A DNA stretch of 64,000 nucleotides from Pyronema omphalodes (taxonomy: Eukaryota; Ascomycota; Pezizomycetes; Pezizales; Pyronemataceae). The translations under genes and the position numbers were made by a program. Position 1 is the first letter of the stretch. Each line of letters starts with the position of its first letter. The DNA lies in the NCBI GenBank assembly GCA_024516155.1, contig JAJJXM010000006.1:434001-498000 (forward strand), given 5' to 3'. The notes below the pieces were generated by a model that made no database searches, was not told the DNA's origin, and saw nothing but the letters and a program-made list of their open reading frames with translations. Positions 54,431 through 64,000 of the stretch are shown in pieces.

Positions 54431-55606
54431 CTACTCGCTCTGTCCTCCCCTAATATCCCAGACCAACTCTCCCCCATTTCCAGGCAACCTCAATACCGTC
54501 CAAGCCTTCCCCACTGCTTCCAACCCCCCGCGTTCCTTGCCCCTTTCATCCACCAACACATTATCAAACCCAAGCACACTCATCCCCACCCAATTTCCCT
54601 GCGTTGCTTGCAACCCACTTAGCCCCTCCCTCAACCTCCCCAAAACATGATTCACCCACTTAGCCCCCATAAACCCTCTAAATCGTACCCTCGTAACCTC
54701 GCCTCTAGTAGCATCCTCCACAGCATAAGAACTCAAAAATGAATCCACCTTATCATCCGCTTTGATTCTATCCGCCGCCGTATCGCTAGGAAGCGAAAGG
54801 AGAGAAAGGTATTCATAGGTTTCTATAGCCCAGTCCCGCCATACTTCACGGTGGTAGATAGCTTCTTGAGATTTCCCTCCGCCGTGGGGAATAGCGTTTG
54901 GAGGTGGCGTGAAGGTGGGAATGTTAAGCTGTCCGAGAGTTGTTACGGTACGGGTAATTTGGCGGACCGAGGATAGAGGAATTGGCGCAACCTCCTGGGC
55001 GGTATCGGCGGCGTCGGCGGTGGTCGAGTCAACATCCATAGCGTCAGCGTCAACGCTGGCTTCAGCACCCTTCTTCTCTCCCTCCGCAATATCTGCAAAC
55101 AACCACAATCTTTCCTCCTTAAAGCATACATCACAAGCTCTCTTTAGTCTTTCGAATCCTTTAGATCCAGTCAAGAACCCAGGCTTCCTCATGTCTACCT
55201 CTACTAACCACCTCCTTCTCTTCCCCGCTCCGGTGCTATTCGCATACCTCGCTGGTTTCCCTACTAAGCCGGCGCGCTCATAGGTTTCAGTGTCTAAACT
55301 CATACGTAGAATTCCTTCGGAGATCATGAAGAGGTTTTCGGCGTCTAGTTTCCCCCGGCTGAGGAGGAGGATGTTGCCGCTTTTGATGTGGTGGTTGAAG
55401 AACGCTGGTTCGAGGATACGGCCTAATGGCATGGAGAGACGGGAGTAAGACGGTAGGGGGATAGAGAGGAGGGTGGAACTGAGGAGCGTGTAGAGTTCCG
55501 AGGGGAGGAGGAGGTCGAGGGTGTGATTGAAGGGGTTTGTGAATGGCGGCGAGGAGGTCCCTGGGGAGGAGAGAGTAAGGTAACATTTAGGTGAAGGCGG
55601 CGGCAT
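54431..55606 (-). CDS. Ribonuclease P/MRP subunit RPP40-like
   Basis: A 391-residue, single-exon protein read from the ATG at 55606 (MPPPSPKCYLTL). The frame stays open 45 codons upstream, but that part is unlike any family start. It matches the RNase P 40-kDa subunit family, which acts in tRNA 5' maturation and rRNA processing in the nucleus/nucleolus. Landmarks by memory of the family are an N-terminal domain with ISEGILRMSLDTETYERAG, a middle acidic linker (DADAMDVDST), and the C-terminal part with WAIETYEYLSLLSL, DDKVDSFLSSY and VRFRGFMGAKWVNHVL followed by GNWVGMSVLGFDN. It is divergent from the THO subunit gene, with only 345 bp shared upstream sequence. Confidence 0.8.
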   Translation of the reverse strand: MPPPSPKCYLTLSSPGTSSPPFTNPFNHTLDLLLPSELYTLLSSTLLSIPLPSYSRLSMPLGRILEPAFFNHHIKSGNILLLSRGKLDAENLFMISEGILRMSLDTETYERAGLVGKPARYANSTGAGKRRRWLVEVDMRKPGFLTGSKGFERLKRACDVCFKEERLWLFADIAEGEKKGAEASVDADAMDVDSTTADAADTAQEVAPIPLSSVRQITRTVTTLGQLNIPTFTPPPNAIPHGGGKSQEAIYHREVWRDWAIETYEYLSLLSLPSDTAADRIKADDKVDSFLSSYAVEDATRGEVTRVRFRGFMGAKWVNHVLGRLREGLSGLQATQGNWVGMSVLGFDNVLVDERGKERGGLEAVGKAWTVLRLPGNGGELVWDIRGGQSE

Positions 55607-55951
55607 TATTTTTTTCGGTGGTGACTTCGAGGATTTGAGAGATTTGGGGTGAGTTTCGAGGAGGTAGATTTTTTTGGTAGGGCTGTAAATTTGTGGTGAT
55701 GTAAATATGCAGCTCGCGTAAAGTAGAAGCGAGTTGCACAAAAAGTTCGCGAATTATATTCCAGCCCTAACCACTAGTCTTGCCGCGTCTACATCCCAAA
55801 GCTCGTGTTCCTAGCCTGGTGGTGCAACTTGTTCAGCGCGATTCTTTATCTCGAGCTCTGGCAACACCACTCCTTCTAGGTCCCTCACCTTCAATCCCGA
55901 GCTCACTCATCTCACTCTCAAATACACCCGATTCTCAGGCCGCTACTAAAA
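55607..55951. promoter_or_regulatory. Bidirectional promoter between RPP40 and TEX1/THOC3
   Basis: 345 bp between two divergent starts. Both genes serve nuclear RNA processing. No TATA element is clear on either side. Confidence 0.6.
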
Positions 55952-57137
55952 ATGTCATACCCACCTCGTCGTCCCACTACAAAAGACAAAGACCGGATCT
56001 CTCTCTCGGCCAGCAAAGAGCGTGGTACAGTAGTCCCCATCATGGATGATTCCTCCCTCCTACTAACTCCAGCCTCAGCCGGCTACTATTTCTCCAATCT
56101 CAAGCCACGAACTATTCATGAAGCCGGCCGGAATATCACCATTAAAGATATGAACTGGTCACCTCCGGGTACACGAATTGCCTGTGCCTTATCGGACAAA
56201 GTAGTTCGTGTATGGAATCCAGATAAACCCGAAGTCAGGAATTCTACCGAGCTAAAGGGACATACGATGCCGCCATGTGCGGTTGTTTGGAATCCGACTC
56301 ATAGTGATCTTCTGGCGAGTTGTTCACCGGATGGAACGGTCAAGTTCTGGGACTATAGGATTAAGGCGTGTTTGGGAACGGTTACTACGGGTGGGGAGAA
56401 TATTGCCTTAGCTTGGCATCCGAGTGGGGAGGCGGTGGTTGTGGCGACAAGAGTATGTTGAATTGCATCATACATGACGACGAGAGAGGATGGAGCTGAC
56501 AAAGGCAATAGGATGATAAGCTTTACATTATTTCTACTGCAACAAAGACCACTGTGAATACTCATTCGCTACCTACTTCGGTCCACTCAATTATGTTTTC
56601 GAATAATGGAGAGACGTTACTTTTGTCTACAGTTGAGGGGACGGTGCTGTTCTATTCCTTCCCGGATTTGAAGCCGGTACATTCCATTGAGGCCCATGCC
56701 TCTGCGGCGCTATGTATGGAGCTTGATCAGAGGGGTGTGCACCTTGCGGTTGGAGGAAGTGATGCTGTTGTGGGTATTTGGGATACGAAGGAGTGGATTT
56801 GCACTAGAATGCTAAGGGGGATGGATGCACCGGTTAAGAGTGTGGGTTTCAGTTTTGATGGACAATTTATTTGTGCAGGAAGTGATGAGAAGGATAGCCA
56901 TGATATTCAAATTGTAAGTCTCGGTCGTTTTCCGCAAGCCCACACATATCTAGGAAGGGAGTAAGAGCTAACAACTAGAAATAGGTGCATGTTGACAGTG
57001 GAGATGTTGTACATACATACCATACACCACACCCCGTTACAAACGTCAAATGGCACCCCCATAGATATACTCTGGCATATTCTGGAGATCCATCTGGGAT
57101 GAGAATTATTTTACAGTCAAATGATATGTTGAAATAG
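55952..57137 (+). CDS. tex1: WD40 subunit of the THO/TREX complex (TEX1/THOC3)
   Basis: A 351-residue protein with exons 55952-56452, 56512-56913 and 56985-57137, all phase 0. THO couples transcription elongation to mRNA packaging and export. WD repeats include VVWNPTHSDLLASCSPDGTVKFWD, then GENIALAWHPSGEAVVVATRDD, then ELDQRGVHLAVGGSDAVVGIWD and VTNVKWHPHRYTLAYSGD, in the order and spacing of human THOC3 (GENINICWSPDG...). The characteristic IEAH after the PDLKPVHS stretch also fits THOC3. The N-terminal 45 residues are basic and disordered. The last intron has overlapping acceptors (ACTAG and ATAG); the second keeps frame. It is convergent with the UEV gene. Confidence 0.92.
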
Positions 57138-57530
57138 CGATTTACCATTAGCGACATTCTATCTCAAGCGCGCCATCTTTAGTCATCTTTCTGTTCTGTT
57201 GTTTTATTTTTGATTTACGATGCTGTACAACATTAGAGGTACACGTTCAAAAGCATAAGATGTAATGCGGTATAAAATAATAATGATATGAACAAACATT
57301 GAAGCTCAAATCTAAGGAAAAGTTCTCATACGATAGTACCAGAGAGTAAATTCAGTAGTAGACCTCTCTGGCGGACATGATTGTTTTGTTGTTCATAGCA
57401 GTATAAGGGGTATAGGTATGTAGCTCGGAGCTTAGAATTTGCTTCCCTCTGGGGGCTGAACGAGGTGTCTGCTCTTTTCGTCTGACATGTGTCTGGTATA
57501 TATTGTTAGAGTAACTATTGTGAGAATCCT
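57138..57530. other. Convergent 3' flanks of TEX1 and the UEV gene
   Basis: 393 bp between stop codons; AT-rich, no coding signal. Confidence 0.5.
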
Positions 57531-58059
57531 TCAATAGGGGACCCACTTTTGTAGTGCTAGTAAAATGTCCTCCATTGTCAAATTGCGGTTCCACTTCTGC
57601 AATTGAGGGATCTCGTCAAGACGGACCTAGTAGTTCGAAAGTTAGACGTTGAATTTACGGTGCTGGGTACAAATAGACCTTTCCGTTGCTCTTAACACAG
57701 GGAAGGTTGATTCTGGTAATGAACTTGACCTCAGGAGGCTCGTTGGGGTAGTTAGGACCACAGTAGATTTCAATTTCGTAGATGCGACCTTCGTGAGGGC
57801 GCTGTTTGTAGCTATTAGCATAGTAATGTGGTTTACAAGTAGATCACAGCCTACCTGAATTCCGAGAATGGTTGCCTTCCAGTTGGACATCATGTTATCG
57901 TTGTCATCGGCAAGACCATAGCTCACACCGTCTGTTAAAGCTATCAGCTTTGTTGAAGTTCGGTGTTTGTAGTATCGAAGACACACCAGCAGAGAGACCC
58001 TTCTCTCCCTTCTCAAGCTCGTCGAGCAACGCAAAGTTCCGAGGAAGTTTAGCGGACAT
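57531..58059 (-). CDS. mms2: Ubiquitin E2 variant, MMS2/UEV1-like
   Basis: A 122-residue protein with exons 58059-57987, 57931-57855, 57801-57679 and 57626-57531. UEV proteins pair with Ubc13 to build K63-linked ubiquitin chains in postreplication DNA repair. Family landmarks are MSAKLPRNFALLDELEKGEK, then GVSYGLADDNDNMMSNWKATILG, HEGRIYEIEIYCGPNYPNEPP and FITRINLPCV. The catalytic Cys/HPN region of active E2s is replaced by NLPCVKSNGK, as in UEVs. The C-terminus stops after LTMEDILLALQKWVPY, so the last helix is shorter than in yeast Mms2 (137 residues). The third intron has a weak donor, GTCTAT, but its removal restores KVRLDEIPQLQKW. For the second intron the acceptor AACAG at 57802 is chosen over the nearer ATAG, because only it keeps frame. 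Confidence 0.9.
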
Positions 58060-58753
58060 GATGGGGTATATTAGGAAGTAACTGCTGGCTCGTGACTATT
58101 CGGCTTATTTCGTGGATGTCGGGTTATGGATATCGGATTCGTGATTTCGATGATGTTTCTGAGGTTCTGCCGCGTGATGTGCTATGGGTTGGGGTCGGCA
58201 ACGACCCTGCGACTGCGGGGCTCACGAGCCTCCACGCTGCGGCAGGCAAATTCGCCTGTGCCTGCCTAAGGTAACACAGGCACCAATAAGAATTATCTCA
58301 CAACACGACTGATTAGTCATCTAATACTTTACAGCATTGTGTAGTGGGGTAATCACGTGCTATTATGTCATCATTTTCGGGTGCAGCTCTCCAAGCTCTG
58401 TCGCCTGCCCGATGTGACACAGACAGCTACTCTACAGTTGGACCGGGTTCATTTCATTTCCCACCTAACGCGGCTCTCTCACATACGTACTCTACATACC
58501 AAACCGAACAACTACACCACATTCTTTACTATCTGATTCGCTGCCATATGGCTGCATCCCCATAATCCCGAAACCGCCGAACTTCAGTTGTGCGATTTAC
58601 TTTGAGCTGAATAGATTGAGATTCTGCTTTGCTTTGCTTGCATTCGTTTCCATCCATCGAGAAGAAGACGTGCGAAAGCGAAGCTCTGTCCAGCCCGTAT
58701 CTCCATAACTCTATCCCATCTCAAAAAGAAGCTTTACTTTTGACTCCCAAACG
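58060..58753. promoter_or_regulatory. Divergent promoter region between the UEV gene and MON2
   Basis: 694 bp between divergent starts. It contains a small inverted repeat GGCAGGC/GCCTGCC at 58241-58266 with a 12-nt loop. A GCTTTGCTTTGCTTGC run is at 58628-58643 near the MON2 side. Confidence 0.5.
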
Positions 58754-61700
58754 ATGACCGCCCAATTCCTGCAAAATGAACTCAACAATCTAGTACAAGA
58801 AGCCAAGCGCAAGAACTCGGACCTCCGTCATGTAAGCTGATAGCTCCCGTATCTCTCTCCAGTCGGCGTTTTTCTGACGCACTATACTATGGACAGGCGA
58901 CAGAGAAGTCACTTCAAGAGCTCAAATCAATCGCACATGTCCCCGACATCTCCGCCGGTACTACCATTGCCGATACTTGACTCACGTTAGACAGGACTGA
59001 CATGTCACTGTTCCAGAGCTCTCAAACCGCCCCGGTTTCCTATCGCCGTTCCTGATCGCTTGTGGTACCAGAAATGCAAAGTTCAGCACCATCGGTGTCG
59101 TCTGTTTACAGCGGTTGATTATTACAAAGGCGCTCGCGAAGGTACGGGATGTGTGTATGCGCCAAAGGTGTCATAGCTAACGTGGCTGAATAGTCGAGGC
59201 TACGTGAGGTTTTGGAGGCGTTCCGGGAGGCTGCTACCTTAGGTAAGTCACTGCTACACCTTATGCCAGAGGACTGAGCTCTAACGAAATATACAGGTGT
59301 TGAGATTCAACTTAAAATTCTACAAGTCCTACCACCGTTACTTCAAAATTATCCCGATGAGCTCCAAGGTTCACTCCTTAGTGAGGCGCTGCTCGTATGC
59401 GCAATTCTACAGGGAAGCAAGATGGGCGTGGTAAATAATACCGCCGCAGCAAGTACGTCAGTTCCCGAGCTCCAGATAGCTTGGTTCTGGTTATTAATCA
59501 GCTATAGCTTTGAGCCAGATTGTAATATCAATTTTCGACAAGGTGGTTACAGAAGACGGTATGCATATCAGGTTTGCCAGGGCAATAATTTTGGGGACTA
59601 ATAATTACTTCTAGAGAGAGCAACCGAAATTGCAACTTCTGGGGAGGCTCCGGCAGGCTCTGGCAATGTGCCAGTCCGTCCGGCCGCTTTAGATGCTTAC
59701 AGAGTGTTTCATGATCTTTGCTTACTTACAGAAGGCCATAAGCCTGTGTTTTTGAAATTTAACACTCTTCCTCAACCTTTTGGCCTGGAGATTATCGAAT
59801 CAGTACTCACGAACCACCCCGAGATTTTTCTATCGCACCCCGAGCAAGCGCATATCCTACGGACACGAGTGGCTCCCCTAGTAATACGGTCTATTTCTGA
59901 GAGGCTCAACTTTCCAACCACTGTGAGAATAACGAGAGTATTGTATATTCTTTTGCGGCGGCACTTGTCGATTCTTTCAACAGAATGCGAGGTTTTGCTA
60001 GGTCTTCTCACGCACATGCTTGAGCCGGATGCATCTCAGCCTTGGAAGAGAGCTCTGTGTATGGAGGTCTTTAGAGGGATTTGCGCCGAGCCTGCTTTAA
60101 TACGGAAGATATTCGCTGAATACGATGCCAAGGAAGGAGGAAAGCCCATTGTCCGGGAGTTGCTAGGAGCAATGACCCGACTCTCCCAAGAGAAGCCCAG
60201 TATAATAGGACTCGGAACGCAGTCTTCAGTGCCACTTGGCCAACAACAAGCTAAGGATGCGTCGTCTGAACAGGCGGCACTTGAAGCAGGAGGCGTTGCG
60301 GGTATAATTGGAGGTGCCGTGGGATTGGGTGATGTTACAATCACAGGACTTAGCTCCCAGTGGAGTATGGTCAGGGTTCCGTGTATTGATCAGTTGGACA
60401 AGAGTGAACCACCGGCAATGCCTGATTCTTACATTTACTTTTTAACTCTTACATGCATTAATAGCTTTTCAGATGGGTTGGCTAGGTTTATCTTACCTTT
60501 GGCAACAAGCAGCAGTGGGCGGAAAGCAAGGCATTTATCGATGTCGGTGGTCGGGCGAGCTGGTAGTGATATCGACCTGCCATCCGGCGGAAGGCCAGTC
60601 ACACCAGATGCACGAACACCATCCCCTCAGACTCCGTCTGTTAAGCGGAAACCAACCCTCCGGATGCCCAGGGTTCCCACTAATCCTCTCAGTTTAGAAT
60701 CTCATCCTTCCTACGAAGAAATCGTGATAGCAAGTAATCTTGTCAACGCATGTTGGCCAGCAGTCCTAGCAGCATGTTCGACATTTCTTTACGCAACTTT
60801 GGACAATGATCTTTACCATAGCTTGGTACGGTCTTTCCAAAAGTTTACCCAAGTCGCTGGAGTTTTACGCCTTGCAACACCTAGAGATGCGTTCTTGACA
60901 ACCCTCGGAAAAGCGGCAGTTCCATCAAATGTTCTTTCTGCTAATATTTCGTCACCAATGACACCGGCCCCCAATACGGATGGTCTATTCACCAATGCTG
61001 CGAGGGGATTATTGGGTGTAGAAGGCGCAACAGGAGGGGCTACGGGATCTTCTGGCGGCAGCAGCGGTGTTACCCCCTCGCTTGATAGCCGCAACCTGCT
61101 CTGTCTACGAGCGTTATTGAACTTAGGAATTGCCCTCGGATCAACACTTGAAGCCTCTTGGACAATCGTCTTGGAGACACTACAGCAGGCAGACTATGTT
61201 CTTTTTGCTGCAGCTCGCCGTACTGGACGCCAGCTTTCTTTGAGTGGATCCAACGTACGCTCGGATTCGACTAAGTCTACCGAACAGAATAGTTTGATGG
61301 CCAATATCGGAACCGAACTTGCGGCCGTGGAAGCTGCTTCTGCAAAGATGTTTGAAAGCACTAGAGACTTTCCAGATGAAGCTTTTGTTGCTATGCTTTC
61401 GGCATTGTGTCAACTGCTAGATATCGATGGGGAAAAGCCTAATAGTAGAGTGTCAATGGATGGACCAAGAAATTCGTTATCACCACCGCCTGGTGCTTCG
61501 TCTGCCTCTAAACGTATGGCGAGTGTATCGAGTTTATCTATGGCTTCACAAATTATTGGTGATAATGCGTTTACTCTAGCTAAGATGGGAGAGCTTGCTC
61601 AGATTAATATGGCGAGGCTCATCGGGCCGAATCCGGATGCTTCTGGCTGGAATTTACTGATTAATCACCTTGTTCGAGTTTCGGGATCCAGAGACATGGG

Positions 61701-64000
61701 AAACAACATCCGAGTTAAAGCTGCTGAGGTTTTGAACGAAATTGTGGTTTCGGCAGCAAAGTCAATCAATACAGAAACAGAGAATATCGGAGAGGTTCAG
61801 CGACGCCTTCTTACCGCTTTGAAACAGGGCGTTGAACCAGAGCTCAAAGCCGGGGTTGTGGATTCTGCAACAAGGACTACGGAACTTGAGATTCACCGTG
61901 CTGGACTAGAGGCACTCAACGCGATTCTAGAATACGCTGGGCAGAGTTTAATTGCCGGCTGGGAAACAATTTTCGACATCATTACGAGCGTCTTCGATTC
62001 CAGCATGGTTTGGCGGCGGGACCCGACATTGACACCCTCTGTGGAGCTTGTAACGACAGAAGCAACACCTAAATCAGGAAAGAGCATAAAGCTTATCAAG
62101 AGCTCATTCAGCTCCTTGGAATTGATTTGTTCAGATTTCTTGGCTAGTTTGCCCACAAGTTGCATTCTGGTGTTGATTGATGCTCTGTTTGCGTTCTGTT
62201 CGCAGAAAGATGACCTTAATATCTCCCTTACGACGATTACTTTCTTTTGGAATGTTTCGGATTTCTTGCAGACTAGAGGGGATGATACGGATAGATTGAC
62301 GGCGAAGGCGGAGAGTGAACAGCAGTTGTTAGATATTGTGCAGAGGACGGATGTGGATTCTCATTCGGCCTTGTGGATGCTGTTGCTGCTGCGTTTGACT
62401 GGTGTTAGCAGAGATTACCGCGCTGAAGTGAGAAACGGTCGGTGAACGAAATCCACATGGATCTGTTTACATTGGCTAACTATGTGAAGGTTCAATCCAA
62501 ACTCTGTTCCGCATCTTCGATACATACGGCCATCAGTTAGGACCTCAAGGCTGGACTTCATGCCTCAAGATTGTCGTATTCAAGATGATGAACATCAACC
62601 CCAAGGATCTCGCGATGGACTCGGATACCGAGGCAGACCGCAAGAACTGGGACGAAACCATCAAGTTGATCTTAGGAGGCATTGGAACACTATACTCAAA
62701 CTATTTTGAAGTTTTCACACAGCAGGAGAGCTTTAGTCATACTTGGTCAGTGTTTATCAAGTATCTAAATAATCTTCTTACACGGAGGTCTTTCGGTGTT
62801 AGTACCACCGTATTCCAAATCCTCTCACGAGTGCTGGCCCGTGTTGGACATCCGGAAAACCTCTCCAAGGAATCGAGAGAAGAAGTCTGGCAACTGTGGT
62901 CAAACCAAGGTGTGAAGCTCGTGCAGGACATTCCAAATTCCGGTAACGGTGTTCAAGAGACGTTGGAAGCCTATGCGCACTCCTACAAGACACTCTACCG
63001 TCTTTTGGAACCAACCTTGACAGTAGAGATTGTCGAAAAGACTTTACAAATTCTGAAAGACTGTCTACTCTACCCTGACGCACCGCCATATTTCCAGGAC
63101 ATTGACATGGTCACACCTCTCCAGTCCAGCATCTTGGAACTAATCAAACTAATCCGTACCGACATCCCCGGAGTCCCCCCGTTGATCCTTCAATATCTCG
63201 CTGAATTTGGCACTATTGCCTTTTCTCCCGAGCGATTGGCCATCACCGGTAAAGGAGTGCGAGTACCTACCTGTATCGCCATGTCTATCCAGAGCACTAC
63301 TCACCTGGAAACAATCGCATTAAACCACATCTCTGATCCAGAGATCTACATCAGTGGTAGCCTCTCTACAGCATTAAACGCACTCTTCATTCCCATCAAC
63401 CTAAAATACGATTTCCGTCCCCCTTCTCTATCAAAGAACAAACGTCTTAACCTATGGACACACCCTACCAAATCCGTCCTTGCAATTGTCAAAAAAGCCC
63501 TTCCAGCAATGGACGATTTAGACATTCCAGCGGAAATTCAGAAATCCGTCTGGGCATCTATCGTCTCCATCCTCGGTGCTATCTTAGCGGCAAGGAATAA
63601 CTCAGGCATCAACGAAGAACTCCTACGAAAAGATGAAGCTCTTGACATCGCTGCATTCCATGAGATTCGAAGCCTAATTATCCCCTCCCTTGGTCGTCCC
63701 GCTGTGCCAGATGAAACTATTCAAAACTACGTCTCAGCAGTTTTCTGGTGTTCGTTGTTATACCGGGTACCTGGAATGGCAATCTCTTCCTCCAACAACA
63801 TCGGAGAGAAAGACAAAGGCTCGACTGACGAGCTCCTTTTGGAGCGCCGCAAAAACATCGCTTACGTCTGCATTGACGAATTATTCTCCCTCAGCTCCCT
63901 CTCCCTTTCTTATGCACAATCTAAATCTGCCCCGGCCCCGGAATTACAACGCCTATCAAAACTCTCCGCGCCATATCTCATCCGCCGCGTCTCCCTGGTC
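58754..64000 (+). CDS. mon2: MON2, endosome/trans-Golgi scaffold related to large Arf-GEFs (partial)
   Basis: Eight exons are visible: 58754-58831, 58897-58957, 59017-59141, 59194-59242, 59297-59452, 59508-59558, 59615-62437 and 62490 to the window edge; 1,618 codons in frame without a stop, so only the 3' end is missing. Mon2 resembles BIG/Sec7 Arf-GEFs but lacks the Sec7 catalytic domain; it scaffolds endosome-to-Golgi recycling with Dop1 and Neo1. The N-terminus MTAQFLQNELNNLVQEAKRK is the DCB-like domain; YRVFHDLCLLTEGHKPVFLK is HUS-like; EVRNGSIQTLFRIFDTYG, spliced across exons 7-8, is the HDS-like signature. Six short introns crowd the first 900 bp. The last visible intron has a weak donor, GTCGGT. 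Confidence 0.93.

Overview
The window is nuclear DNA of a filamentous ascomycete (Pezizomycotina; I cannot fix the class from sequence alone). The evidence is short introns of about 43-270 nt, mostly GTNNGT...CTAAC...YAG, splitting otherwise typical fungal genes, and a beta-tubulin, PEX20, WHI2-like BTB protein and DUF2421 transporter of filamentous-fungal type. No bacterial, organellar, viral or CRISPR features are visible, and no transposon is recognisable. I reconstructed 23 protein-coding genes, most by hand-splicing; exon coordinates are given inside each entry. No convincing tRNA, rRNA or snRNA gene was found.

Layout. 1-8.3 kb: one HMG-box transcription factor gene (2195-4051) in otherwise gene-poor DNA. 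8.3-13 kb: beta-tubulin, argininosuccinate synthase and APQ12. 13-18 kb: an AT-rich gene-poor island holding one tiny zinc-binding (RING/PHD-like) protein gene at 16616. 18-25 kb: a short unknown conserved-looking protein, an RWD/GIR2-like protein, the ribosome-assembly chaperone ACL4 and a carnitine-acyltransferase-like protein that has lost its catalytic histidine. 25-26.5 kb: dense simple-sequence DNA. 26.5-34.2 kb: WHI2-like protein, PEX20, a PPPDE-thioredoxin-PUL protein and a mitochondrial/cytosolic MsrB. 34-38.7 kb: a second gene-poor island with an inverted paralogue of the small zinc protein at 36203. 38.7-42.5 kb: a large ArAE/FUSC-like membrane protein. 42.5-47.1 kb: gene-poor, with a striking octamer minisatellite. 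47.1-64 kb: a compact housekeeping block (B-type cyclin, PARG-like macrodomain enzyme, BUD32 kinase, HIT protein, RNase P subunit RPP40, THO subunit TEX1/THOC3, a MMS2-like ubiquitin E2 variant and MON2, which runs off the right edge).

The genes do not form one pathway. Themes that recur are RNA processing and translation (RPP40, THOC3, BUD32/KEOPS, ACL4, GIR2-like), ubiquitin and protein quality (UEV, PPPDE-Trx-PUL, MsrB), traffic and organelles (MON2, PEX20, APQ12) and cell cycle/cytoskeleton (cyclin B, tubulin). Gene-dense and gene-poor segments alternate sharply. The most interesting signals are the pair of 80-96 residue zinc-binding microproteins, 20 kb apart in inverted orientation, whose differences are overwhelmingly synonymous; the acyltransferase-like pseudoenzyme; a GC-AG intron near the end of cyclin B; a 14-nt microexon; and a hexad F-repeat tail in the HMG-box protein.
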